A model generated the notes under the pieces. The model had not been told where the DNA came from and ran no database searches. It saw only the letters and a list, made by a program, of their open reading frames with translations. From Sphaeroforma sirkka (lineage: Eukaryota; Opisthokonta; Ichthyosporea; Ichthyophonida): a DNA stretch of 22,500 nucleotides. This document shows positions 1 to 9,656 of the stretch, piece after piece (within the stretch, counting starts at the first letter, position 1; each line of letters begins with the position of its first letter). The stretch is taken from contig LUCW03001356.1 of the NCBI GenBank assembly GCA_001586965.3, positions 45,001 through 67,500 of the forward strand, read 5' to 3'. The position numbers were made by a program, and so were the translations under genes.

Positions 1-35
1 CCGATAGTGATTGATCCTATCAGTGTCTTGTTTCC

Positions 36-63
36 ATGCACAGGTCTTCACACCTTGTGCACA
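36..63 (+). promoter_or_regulatory. Likely splice acceptor upstream of the NDRG start codon
   Basis: A pyrimidine-rich stretch followed by AG at 42-43 sits 20 bp before the ATG at 64, and the frame is open from 44 to the ATG. This looks like a 3' splice site. The first exon shown may therefore be the second or later exon, with 5'UTR or extra N-terminal codons outside the window. Confidence 0.45.
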
Positions 64-3000
64 ATGGATTACCCTGGCGATGACGATTGCGCGGATATCA
101 CTTTTGAGCTCCAATCCGTCCGTGCCGATGAGACCGAGCGTCAGAAGATCAACGAGTTCCTCTCTGGAAAAGTGAGTCACAGAATACACCTGCGAACACT
201 GTATATAATCGCGTGCGAACGTTAACGCAGTTGTCGAGTGAGACTATGAACTGACTGATATATTTCTGTACGATGACGGGGGAGTCATGTATGTTTGTGT
301 GTCGTTTCCGTTGTCTTTGCTGATTTTAACTCGTCGGTCACAGACCGGTTGTCCGACCTCGTTGTTCAGAAGCGATGTGCATTTGGATAGCGTATCATGA
401 TATGCGATTGTTCTAACCTTCCTTCTCACTCACACGCACACACACACACACACACACTCTCTCTCTCTCTCGATGGGAACCCACGTGTTGTTCAGTCCCA
501 CCGCCTTTCCTACGGGGGAGGGTCATTCCAGGTATACGTACAGGGCAGCACAGCCAACCCCGCCATAGTCACGTTCCATGATGCCGGACTCGAACGTAAG
601 TGTCGCTCAACGTATAGTGCTATCGAGATAAGTAAATATGATATTGTTGAGTTATGGGCTCATACTGGCGCAGCTTGACCAATTGGGAGAGTTCGGCATG
701 TATAGCCCCAGGGGTAGTCCAGTTTACAACTACAACACACACAAAAAAATTGAACCAATAATTACAAAGCCGGGTGAGAGTCGGGGCAAAAATTCGAACA
801 CGCATGGGTACCCTCGACAGCTCTCTGTGGGGTTGTGGTGGTTTTGGTATGATATCACATACGGTTGTACCGACTGTACATATACATTCAATCGCACAAT
901 CGTATCTATGTCAACAGCTCTGTGTGGGGTTGTGGGGGTTTTGGTATGATATCACATACGGTTGTACCGACTTTATATATACATTCAATCTCACAATCGT
1001 ATGCATTTCAACAGCTCTCTGTGGGGTTGTGGTGGTTTTGGTATGATATCACATACGGTTGTACCGACTGCACATATACATTCAATCGCACAATATCTAT
1101 GTCAACAGCTCTGTGTGGGGTTGTGGGGGTTTTGGTATGATATCACATACGGTTGTACCGACTTTATATATACATTCAATCTCACAATCGTATGCATTTC
1201 AACAGCTCTGTGTGGGGTTGTGCGGGTTTAGGCATGATATCACATGCGGTTGCACCGACTGTACATATACATTCAATCGCATCTTTGTATGTAGGTTGAG
1301 GTAGGAACGTTTCAGCGACCCCAGTTAGTGTTCAGAGAGTGCAGCTTTGTGTTTGTATACTAAGACGGATGCATGTTACAACTCCCACTGGCACGGTAGA
1401 CAAATCCTGTTTCGGAGGTCTATTCAACTACGAACTGACACAGAAGATGATGGAGGACTTCTGTGTGTACCACATCGACGCCCCTGGCTGTGAGACTGGA
1501 GCCGGCGATCTACTCGGGTATGTCGAATGTCACAGTTAGAGAGTATGCATAGCACTTGTATATGATGGAATGTTCTCGTTTTTCTGGCTGATACGCTCTG
1601 GATCTAAGCTGGTTGACCAACCGGCTGTTTAATCGCGGGGCAGATATGTACTGCATGCACTCTCGGGGGCCGATTCATTCATTCACACACATGCATACAC
1701 AGTCCGTCTCTTCCCGCTATGCCGCACCCACCCATACCTCTATGTCGCTTATGTGTACACATAGGACCACTTATCCGTCGGTTGAGGAGTTGGCTGGTGT
1801 AGTCCATAAGGCGGTGGAGCACTTCAGCCTACCACGTTTCGTTGCGATGGGCTCGGGCATTGGGTGCAATGTATTTCTGCAATACACGGTAAGTCAGTGG
1901 ATGTGTGTCTGCGCACAATATCTCTGTGAAAGAACTGTCCAAGAGTTTTTAGGGTTTAGGGTTTGGCATGCGCGCTTTATCTCGGCCTATTGGTGGGACT
2001 GAGCTGTGGGGTGCTGCAATTCATGCCACGGGTGTAATATGGATTATAGCGGCAGCCCAGGCCACTTGCACTCCCTCGCAGCCTACCGTACAGTTTCGGT
2101 GTGAACGTCTCTGCCGCACAATCAGCCGTTAATTGTTTCTATTGTAGTGCATGGTCATATGTGAATTCACATCTAACTCACCCAGGAATAACTGTCACTG
2201 AAGCCAACCAGGGCCTGCAATAGGAAGCCTTGTAAAGAAACAGGCGAGTGTTTTCATGACAGGCACAGAGAGTACTGTGTCTGGAGCACAGCGATCATTC
2301 TTGCTCTCTCACATGTCAATATACCTTCTCTGTATCTATATATGTATATATACGTGCATAATCTCTTCCAAACTACCCACTCCACTCTCGCCACAGCAAG
2401 ACTACATCAAAACAAAGGTCATGGGCATGATCCTGTTCTCTCCCGTCATCACCACATGCGGATGGTACGAGTGGAGCTACTACAAGGTGTGATGTGATGT
2501 GCATGATGTGTGCTGGTATCTTTGTGATATAGGTCCGTGTGTGTCTCATGGGGACAGTGCAGGGTTGTGTGGGCGCGTGATGCGTGTGCATATACGTGTA
2601 TGTGCTACCTATTGTGGATGAGCATGTGTGCTTGTCTGGCTGTTGGAGGATGTCTGTGTATATAACGGTGCGCGTGTGTTTGTGTGTACACACGGGTATG
2701 TACACATGCGCTCATCCAGACGTTTGTATGCCACTTTCGCTTGGCATGCGAATCCTCTCTGTTGTCCGAACAACAGCAGACATTGCATATGCATACGCAT
2801 GCTTCGTTCCTTTACCTCAAGCCTCTCCTTACCACCCCCCATGCACGCAGCGTGCTACCGTACCCATCTGTCCCACACGCGTTTATGTGCTTTAACGCAG
2901 TCATGCTCTGCACAATCAACGTGTTGTTGTGGGGGTGTCTCATAGTATGCATAATCAACGTGTTGTTGTGGGGTGTCTTATAGTCTACACAATCAACGTA

Positions 3001-3473
3001 TTGTTGTGGGGATGTCTCATAGTATGCACAATCAACGTATTGTTGTGGGGGTGACTTATAGTATACCCTGTTTGTATTTGGGTTTGACTCGGATGAATAT
3101 ATCACTTAAACTCTCCCGCACTATTGGTCTGCTCTGCTCATAAGCTCTCTACATACGTTACACTACGCTCACTTGCATATGAGTGTCGGTTATTCAGCTA
3201 TAGTCGTGTTTAATTAGTTACACTACGCTCACTTGCAGATGAGTGTCGTTTATTCAGCCATAATTGTGTTCAATTGATCGCTGTTGTTGCTCAACAGTTG
3301 TTTCCTTATCCCTTGCTTTTCTAGACGTCTCTGCTCCAGGCTCGAACTAGCGGCTATCACATGACGTCGCACCTACGGGATCTGTTCTTGTACCGGTACT
3401 TTGGAGATCGCACCGTGGCTTCTAATATGGATTTGGTACAGGTATGTGTGTGAAATCGTCTTGTGTTCGTACG

Positions 3474-3536
<63 letters not shown>

Positions 3537-4579
3537 TTCTTTACGCATGGTGTTTATGGATTTGTTGAGTGTTTCCAGATACATGTCTATGAATTACAGC
3601 CTGTTCATATAGTACTGTGTCTATGAATTACAGCCTGTTCATATAGAACTGTGTCTATCAATTACAGCCTGTTCATATAGAACTGTGTGTCTATCAATTA
3701 CAGCCTATTCATATATAACTGTGCCTATCAATTACACCCTGTTCATATAGAATTGTGTGTTTATGAGTTACAGCCTGTTCGTCTAGAACCGCGCGTTTAT
3801 TAACCATCGGCTGTTCATATATGTTTATGACCTATTTATTGTCTCACCCGTGCACATCACACTCTGTTCAGATCTTTGAGGACTATCTCTCGACCGAAAC
3901 AAACGTTCGCAACGCCATTGGGTTGACCGAGTCTTACCTACGGTATGGTCGCGTGTAGTGTGTACAACAGTATGTCCCATAGAGTGTACCCCCTCCTATC
4001 TGAATACCCTGTGTTTCTATTGCATGTTCTAGTGTGTATCCATATGCCTGTCTCAACAGCCTCCCTGTTGTGGCCCAAGTTACCGATAAACCCATAAAAC
4101 CATTAACCCTACCCCCCCCGCCCCCTAACGAACACGTGCGTAGACTGTGCGGGTTTGTCTTGACATATAACGGTGGGGTGTTGATAGCTCACGCCGCTTA
4201 ATGGCAACAGACCACATCTTCTGTAGCGTGTATTGTAATGAGTTATGCCAAGGACGTCTGGTTATGTACCGTCCACACCCGCATTAAGTATTGGGAGTGC
4301 AAGGATGCCTATTGGATTTACTCTTTGATTTGTTTGGTGTTTAAGTCCACCGTCATGCGCTATGCAATGGAACGTTTGCAAACACGAGTAGCTGTATATG
4401 CGTTTTACCAAATCCTCGACAAGAGAGATTCCCATTTAAAATAGCATTAGTTTTAATTAATGTGAGATCTATTGTAATATGGGCCGAACCATTTCATTTG
4501 TGTCATCGAGATGAATGTACATATGTATTACATTCTTGACATCAAATATTCGGGGTATTGTATAGTTACAACCCATACC

Positions 4580-4647
<68 letters not shown>

Positions 4648-4789
4648 CGTGTGGGTGTATGTGTGTATGTATGTATGTATGTATGTATGTATGTTGTCTA
4701 TATGTATGTCTATATGTATGTATGTATGTATATGTAGAATGTATATGTATATGTACATGTATATGTATATATATATGTATGTATATATG

Positions 4790-4839
<50 letters not shown>

Positions 4840-5807
4840 CTTATATATATACTTATATTTAGGCTTATATATATGCTTATATATATGCTTATATATGCTT
4901 ATATTTTGTGTTCAATATTTCGATAAACCAGACGCCCGAACCAGACAAAAATAGCCGCGCGCACTTCGTGTCGTACCCTGATCGTCACCGGTTCCGATTC
5001 TCCTGTGCTGAACGATGTGGTCTACTCCAAAGGCAAATTCCCGTCAGATAGTAGCTCGTGGCAAGAAGTAGGTGTCCTGGTTGTTTGTTCCTATCCCTTC
5101 ATACTCAGTTAGTAAGTACATCCATTAGGTGTAGGTGTCCTGGTTGTTTGTTCCTATCCCTTCATACTCAGTTAGTAAGTACAACCATTAGGTGTAGGTG
5201 TCCTGGTTGTGTGTTCCTATCCCTTCATACTCGGTTAGTAAGTACATCCACTAGGTGTAGGTGTCCTGGTTGTTCGTTCATACCCCTTCATACTCAGTAA
5301 GTGCATCCATTAGATGTAGGTGTCCTGATTGTTTGTTCATATCCCTTCATACTCGGTTAGTAAGTACATCCATTAGGTGTATGCTTCTATTATCCGATCC
5401 CGCTAGCACATATATTGGCACTGATGATTCGAGTTGGTATGCATAGAGCAAAACTCCCCAATACATCTGCTATTACTATTTCCCGTATATCTATGTTGTG
5501 TCTTGGTGGCATGCACTTAGGGTTTTAGGTTCAGGCTGAAAACATACGCAAATACGCTCGCCAATACTATTCCCCGTATATCTATGTTGTATCATGGTGG
5601 CACGCACTTAGGGTTTTTAGGGTTTGGGCTATATATATAAAAACACACTCAAATACCTCACTACATCGCCAGGTATCCGCTTGTGGGAGTTTGGTGCACG
5701 AAGAGGTGCCGCAGCAGATAGCCAGTTCACTACGCCTGTTCCTAATGGGCCTGTCGTACCCCATTGGCACCCTCTCCAAACTCTCCCAATTGGGTGTGAA
5801 GCAATGA
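64..5807 (+). CDS. NDRG-family protein (N-myc downstream-regulated-like), 9 exons
   Basis: I see nine exons: 64-171, 496-595, 1400-1517, 1765-1888, 2397-2486, 3325-3441, 3872-3942, 4932-5067 and 5673-5807. All introns are GT-AG, every phase matches, and the total is 999 nt (332 aa plus stop). The product follows NDRG proteins end to end. Landmarks are [19 protein letters not shown] (family: YHDIGLNHKTCFNPLFNYE), [34 protein letters not shown] and [12 protein letters not shown]. The nucleophile elbow reads G-S-G-I-G, with Gly where a hydrolase has Ser, as known for this non-catalytic alpha/beta-hydrolase fold. Human NDRGs are about 360-390 aa, so this copy is slightly short and lacks the Ser-rich repeats of the NDRG1 tail. 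Family members act in stress response, trafficking and growth control, mostly in the cytoplasm. I infer nothing more specific. The ATG at 64 is the first in frame, but coding could begin in an upstream exon. Confidence 0.92.
432..470. repeat. CA/CT microsatellite in NDRG intron 1
   Basis: A run of CA dinucleotides passes into CT dinucleotides. It lies in the 324-bp intron just before the acceptor at 494-495, and may also serve as that intron's pyrimidine tract. Confidence 0.9.
815..1285. repeat. ~97-bp tandem repeat, five units, in NDRG intron 2
   Basis: Five units each begin near ACAGCTCT and contain a G/T-rich part, then GATATCACATACGGTTGTACC, then an AT-rich part. Units 1 and 3 resemble each other (GGTGG, TCGCACAAT), and units 2 and 4 resemble each other (GGGGG, TCTCACAATCGTATGCATTT). 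The array therefore grew partly as a dimer of about 190 bp. The fifth unit is the most diverged. Overlapping open frames here come from the repeat and are not genes. Confidence 0.9.
2908..3064. repeat. ~38-bp tandem repeat, four units, in NDRG intron 5
   Basis: Four units share the core ATCAACGTGTTGTTGTGGGG followed by TCTCATAGT or TCTTATAGT. They lie inside the 838-bp intron between exons 5 and 6. The rest of that intron (2487-2907) is GT-rich simple sequence with no exon. Confidence 0.88.
3158..3280. repeat. ~61-bp direct duplication in NDRG intron 5
   Basis: Two adjacent copies start at TTACACTACGCTCACTTGCA and continue through GAGTGTCG, TTATTCAGC and GTGTTNAATT. They differ at a few bases. 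Confidence 0.85.
3472..3532. repeat. TA/TG microsatellite in NDRG intron 6
   Basis: An alternating TA run is followed by a TG run, about 30 bp downstream of the exon 6 donor at 3442. Confidence 0.92.
3586..3805. repeat. ~36-bp tandem repeat, about six units, in NDRG intron 6
   Basis: Units contain TCTATGAATTACAGCCTGTT or a variant, followed by CATATAGAACTGTG. Divergence rises towards the 3' end. No coding content. Confidence 0.85.
4583..4905. repeat. Compound microsatellite in NDRG intron 7
   Basis: A TA run is followed by TG, then GTAT tetranucleotides, a second long TA run, and degenerate TTATATATGC-like units. It fills the 3' third of the 989-bp intron. The 5' part (3943-4582) is unique AT-rich sequence with a C-rich patch near 4110-4130 and no supportable exon. 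Confidence 0.92.
5068..5385. repeat. 63-bp minisatellite starting at the NDRG exon 8 donor
   Basis: Five units begin at 5068, 5131, 5194, 5257 and 5316 (the fourth is 59 bp). Each unit starts with GTAGGT, the same bases that serve as the 5' splice site of exon 8. Most also carry GTAAGT (GTAAGTACATCC) and an acceptor-like CCATTAG or CCACTAG near the end. The first unit is the beginning of intron 8. Because 63 is a multiple of three, a long spurious open frame runs through the array. Confidence 0.93.
5465..5640. repeat. ~105-bp diverged duplication in NDRG intron 8
   Basis: Two copies share CCCGTATATCTATGTTGT, GGTGGCA(T/C)GCACTTAGGGTTTT and a tail containing AAAACA(T/C)AC and CAAATAC. Both contain the telomere-like TTAGGGTTT core. 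The second copy ends just before the exon 9 acceptor at 5671-5672. Confidence 0.8.
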
Positions 5808-6457
5808 GCTGGCGATGATTGGTTCATAGACAGCCGCAGAGTGTAGGTGAAGTCCGTCGGAGACGAGGCCATACGCCGTACACAACTGGTACCAAACCAC
5901 AGGTGGTGCACATGTAGAACGGTGGCTTGTTTGTGAGTTGCTGAGCTGTGGGGTGGGGTTGGGGGTGGTACATGCCCATTGGGAGACGCATTTGAACTCT
6001 ATTGCCTAGGCAATGAGTGATGGACGGTCTCTTTGTATACAGATTAGACCAGATCGCGTTAGTATGGCTTCATGCGCAGCCAGCCGTGTGTGATGATGAG
6101 ATAGGCAGGCATACGCGGAGCGGTGGATACGTGTGGATATGCGCTGTGCATATATGTGCAGGCACCCGCGCATACGGGATTCAGATATATCCGAAGCGCC
6201 ACGTTTGGAACGGCCCAAACTCCGTGAACGGGTACATATGTCTTGCCCTTCTCTCAAGCTCTTCTCCCGAGTGACTCGGCTTGGCTTGTTCACATGTCCG
6301 CTTTCTGTGTAGAACAATCGCATCGACCTCTCAGTGAGGACAGAACGACTTATGTATATGACGGGTGCCGGATCTTGGACTTCGGTGTTTCAATGCTTTA
6401 CGGGTCTAATATAAACCTCGTACGTCTCCTGGACAGAGCTGTGCCTGTGGCCCGATA

Positions 6458-6585
6458 CCCCAATACTGTAGCCCTAACCCCCAATCCTGTAGCCCAAAAA
6501 CCCAATCTTGTAGCCCTAAAACCCAATTCTGTAGCCCTAAAGACCAATCCTGTAGCCCAGAACCCCCAATCTTGTAGCCTAGCCG
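6458..6585. repeat. ~20-bp telomere-like tandem repeat
   Basis: About six units of the form CCCAATCCTGTAGCCCTAAA occur, with variable CCCTAA or CCCAAA ends. The CCCTAA core resembles telomeric DNA, but the unit is longer and the array is interstitial. Confidence 0.85.
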
Positions 6586-7039
6586 TACTTTCGATGCACA
6601 TGTCATGAAGCGAGTCTTATCCCTGTGTGATTTGAACCATTCGCCAGTGTGTGTGTAACATACTCGAGAAGCCATAAGCGCATACAAGTACAAACGTACA
6701 AGCGCGTTTTATCTCAGGCTCGATTGTTCGACTGTCTCTGTTTTGGTGCGCCGTACGTGAAGTGCGGATGAGGGGCAGACCTCGGTCCTATGCTGCCACA
6801 GCCACGTGATATACTAAACCGCCTACAGTTTGGTTGCAAACACGCACGGTGATAGTATATTTCGTTTAGACTTCGTTTATACTGGTAAACAGATTCATTA
6901 GGAATGTAGCATAATCAAACTGAGGATTAAAAGCACGATAATGAGTTGACTACCCCTCCCCACATTGACAATTCAACAGTCTCGTTGGGCATCAGTCGCA
7001 CAGTGGATGCTCGTCCTCCTGGCCTGCCAAGGCTTTCTC

Positions 7040-7785
7040 ACCTATGTTGTACAACTGTCTTATATTATGATGTTGTATAGCTGTTGTATATTATATTGTA
7101 GAACTGCCTTTTGCATATCTGTCCTATATTCTAATGTATAACTGTCTTATATTATAATTTTGTGTAACTGTCCTGTATCATAATGTTGTATAACTGTCCT
7201 GTATTCTAATGTATATTTGTCTTATATTTTAATGTTATTTAGTTGCCTTATATTATTTCGTTGTATAAATGTCTTGTATTACGATATTGTATAGCTAGTT
7301 TATATTATAATGTTGTATAACTGTCTTCTATTACAAAGTTGTATAACTGTGTTATATTAAAATGTTGTACAACTGTCTTATATTATAATGTTGTATAGCT
7401 ATTTTATATTATGTTGTATAACTGTCTTCTATTACAATATTGTATAGCTATTTTATATTATAATTTGTATAACTGTCTTCTATTACAAAGTTGTATAACT
7501 GCCCCATATTATAGTGTTGTACAACTGCCTTCTATTACACAGTTGTATAACTGTCCTATATTATAGTGTTGTACAACTGTCTTCTATTACAATGTTGTAT
7601 AGCTAGTTTATATTATAATGTTGTATAACTGTCTTCTACTACAAAGTTATATAACTGTCTTATATTGTAATGTTGTACAACTATCTTGTATTATGATGTA
7701 TAGCTGTCGTCTATTATAATGGTGTGTAGTTGTCGTATTTTATAATGGTGTATAACTGTCTTATATTATACAGTTGTATACGTAT
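7040..7785. repeat. ~26-bp AT-rich minisatellite, about 750 bp
   Basis: Roughly 28 degenerate units follow the theme TTGTATAACTGTCTTATATT plus ATAATG. Variants include ACAACTGTCTTC and ATAGCTAGTTTATATT. It is strongly AT-rich and non-coding. Confidence 0.92.
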
Positions 7786-8051
7786 ATGAACTCATTGAAC
7801 TGGCATTCCGTCATATACATCTCTGGTGCAGCAGTATCGCACCGGGTTGTGGTGGGCGTAAACAGCGAACATACTCAAGTCTGTCTTGACAAATGTGCTC
7901 TTATGCTGATACTCGAGGTACTACGTCTTTGTTTCAATCCTACATGGTTTTGAGAGTATGACATATTGTTGGGTGGTATAGCATATATAATTGGGTGCAT
8001 GTGTTGCCAGCTATGTCTCGACATCCTTGTACACGACTTCTTGTCATCTTG

Positions 8052-8187
8052 TATATTACATTGTACACACATGGTGACAATTATGAGCAGTAGTTATACT
8101 GTCAACAATTCAAAGATGGATATTACATTGTAGACACATGTTGACATCAATGAGCAGTAGTTATATAATCAATAATTCAATCATGGC
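8052..8187. repeat. 67-bp direct duplication
   Basis: Two adjacent copies begin at TATTACATTGTA (8053 and 8120) and share ACACATG, TGACA, ATGAGCAGTAGTTATA and CAATAATTCAA-like segments. Confidence 0.85.
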
Positions 8188-8647
8188 ACACGCCATAATA
8201 TTTTTTGTTCTTGTTTTATTTGGGGTCCAAGCGTCCGTTTGCACGCCGGTTTCTATATTATTTTCTATGATTAAAAGCTACTCGCATTGGTCCAAACACG
8301 TTAAACGTTAAGCCTACGAGTACGGCTGCTTCTTTATCCTCGTCCTCGTGGTATAGTGAGGCTTTCTCTCTGAATCGATCAGTTCCTGATAAGCAAATCA
8401 AGGGGTTATAAGGCTTAGCTTCAGCAAGGGCGTTCAATATTCATACCTAAGGTCGGGCTGAAACAAGTATATACGTTGTACGTTCATATACATACATGAG
8501 CAATACAACAAGCGTGTTTGCACCAACTCTCTTGTCAAAATTATGAAAGTGTCGTCTCAGTTGTAAGTGGGATGCGTTTGCCCATGGCGCAGGTAGGCTG
8601 TTATCGCGTGTTAATCCTATCTACGCGTTTGTTTGCTTGTTCGTTTG

Positions 8648-8679
8648 TTTTTTTGTTTGTTTTTTTTTTTTTTTTTTTT
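8648..8679. repeat. Poly-T tract
   Basis: A T homopolymer of about 20 bp is preceded by a degenerate GTTTG-rich run. It could be a relic of a minus-strand poly-A tail, but I see no retroposed body beside it. Confidence 0.9.
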
Positions 8680-8954
8680 GAGGGGAAAGAGACAGAGTTC
8701 GTGAGAATGCCTAGTGGGTGCCATAGCTGTCGTCTTTTCAGATACGCTGATATGATCCATTCTTAAATGCTGGTTGTTGAAAGCAGTCGCAGCCGAGGGG
8801 TACTGGTGTTCGCAGAGCCTGCGGCGCATAAAACTACGAGATAGTATAGTACAACAGCCCGCACGTCCAAACAAAGCGACCCGATTTTCAGCCAATCACG
8901 GACCGTGCACACGATGAAGAACTGGGTACTGCGCAAATACGTGAGCACCAAGCA

Positions 8955-9095
8955 CATCATGCAAGCCACACGCCAATCACATCACATAATGCAAGCCACA
9001 CGCCAATTACATCACATCATGCAAGCCACACGCCAATCACATCACATCATGCAAGTCACACGCCAATCACATCACATCATGCAAGCCACACGCTC
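8955..9095. repeat. 30-bp tandem repeat, five units
   Basis: Units read CATCATGCAAGCCACACGCC followed by AATCACATCA with few differences. The array lies downstream of the 3' end of the minus-strand gene, about 155 bp past its stop codon. Confidence 0.92.
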
Positions 9096-9248
9096 ATGTG
9101 CATACACACCATTCCGCAAAGCGCAGAGCGAGCAGGGACGGACAAGCACGTGAACATTGTGAGTCGTACACGTCTCCTCCGATACTGTAACGTTCGTTAA
9201 TAATACACAGACAGGGACATGCAATGCGTCGGGAGCTATTGCGTCTGT

Positions 9249-9605
9249 TCATACTTGTTCGTATACGTATTCTGTTCTTACTTGTTCGTATACGTATCGG
9301 TAGACCGGGTTTTGACACAGCTCGTGGGTACAACCACACGCGCCTTCATGACACCCGATTCCGTTGGCGCGGCACAGGCATTTGGGGCCGCTACATTTGC
9401 CATTGGCTGCGCAGGCACAGCCCACCTCATTGCGGGATTCACGCAGGGCTTCTATTACATCTAATTCCTGATGTGCGAATGGTACAAATACATATGCATG
9501 GATAAATACGTATATATATTTAAATACATATGCATACATGAGTACATATATCTACAAATAAAAATAAACACCCTAATACATATTTTCGTAAATACATACG
9601 CATAC

Positions 9606-9656
<51 letters not shown>

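Larger units (their letters stand above)
5808..9248. other. Intergenic spacer between two convergent genes
   Basis: The NDRG stop codon is at 5805-5807 and the CSRNP-like gene stops at 9249. I find no exon between them that combines splice sites, phase and a recognisable product. The stretches 5808-6457, 6583-7039, 7786-8051, 8188-8655 and 8680-8955 are unique sequence; the others are tandem repeats listed separately. A G-rich patch lies at about 5946-5967. No canonical AATAAA stood out close to either stop codon. Confidence 0.7.

Noticed and set aside
774-1304. A set of overlapping 80-90-codon frames spaced 97 bp apart
   Set aside because: They are produced by the 97-bp tandem repeat in an NDRG intron.
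4238-4444. 68-codon frame in NDRG intron 7 that looks less repetitive than its surroundings
   Set aside because: No family match, no supporting splice sites, and it lies inside an intron of a well-supported gene.
4511-4954. 147-codon frame of Tyr, Ile, Met, Val and Cys
   Set aside because: It is a translation of TA/TG/GTAT microsatellites.
6152-6312. Exon-like stretch on the + strand after ATGTGCAG, with an open frame ending in TAG
   Set aside because: It lies beyond the NDRG stop and I could not link it by phase to any exon. The product is not recognisable.
8617-8969. Two overlapping minus-strand frames downstream of the CSRNP-like gene
   Set aside because: One runs into the poly-T tract (Lys run) and neither has a recognisable product or convincing splice sites.
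9094-9196. Possible further minus-strand exon after GTTACAG with a GTGTGT donor
   Set aside because: It would need the donor at 9281 or 9254 instead of the TGA at 9249, and neither joined frame resembles the conserved segment that follows the Cys block in animal CSRNPs.
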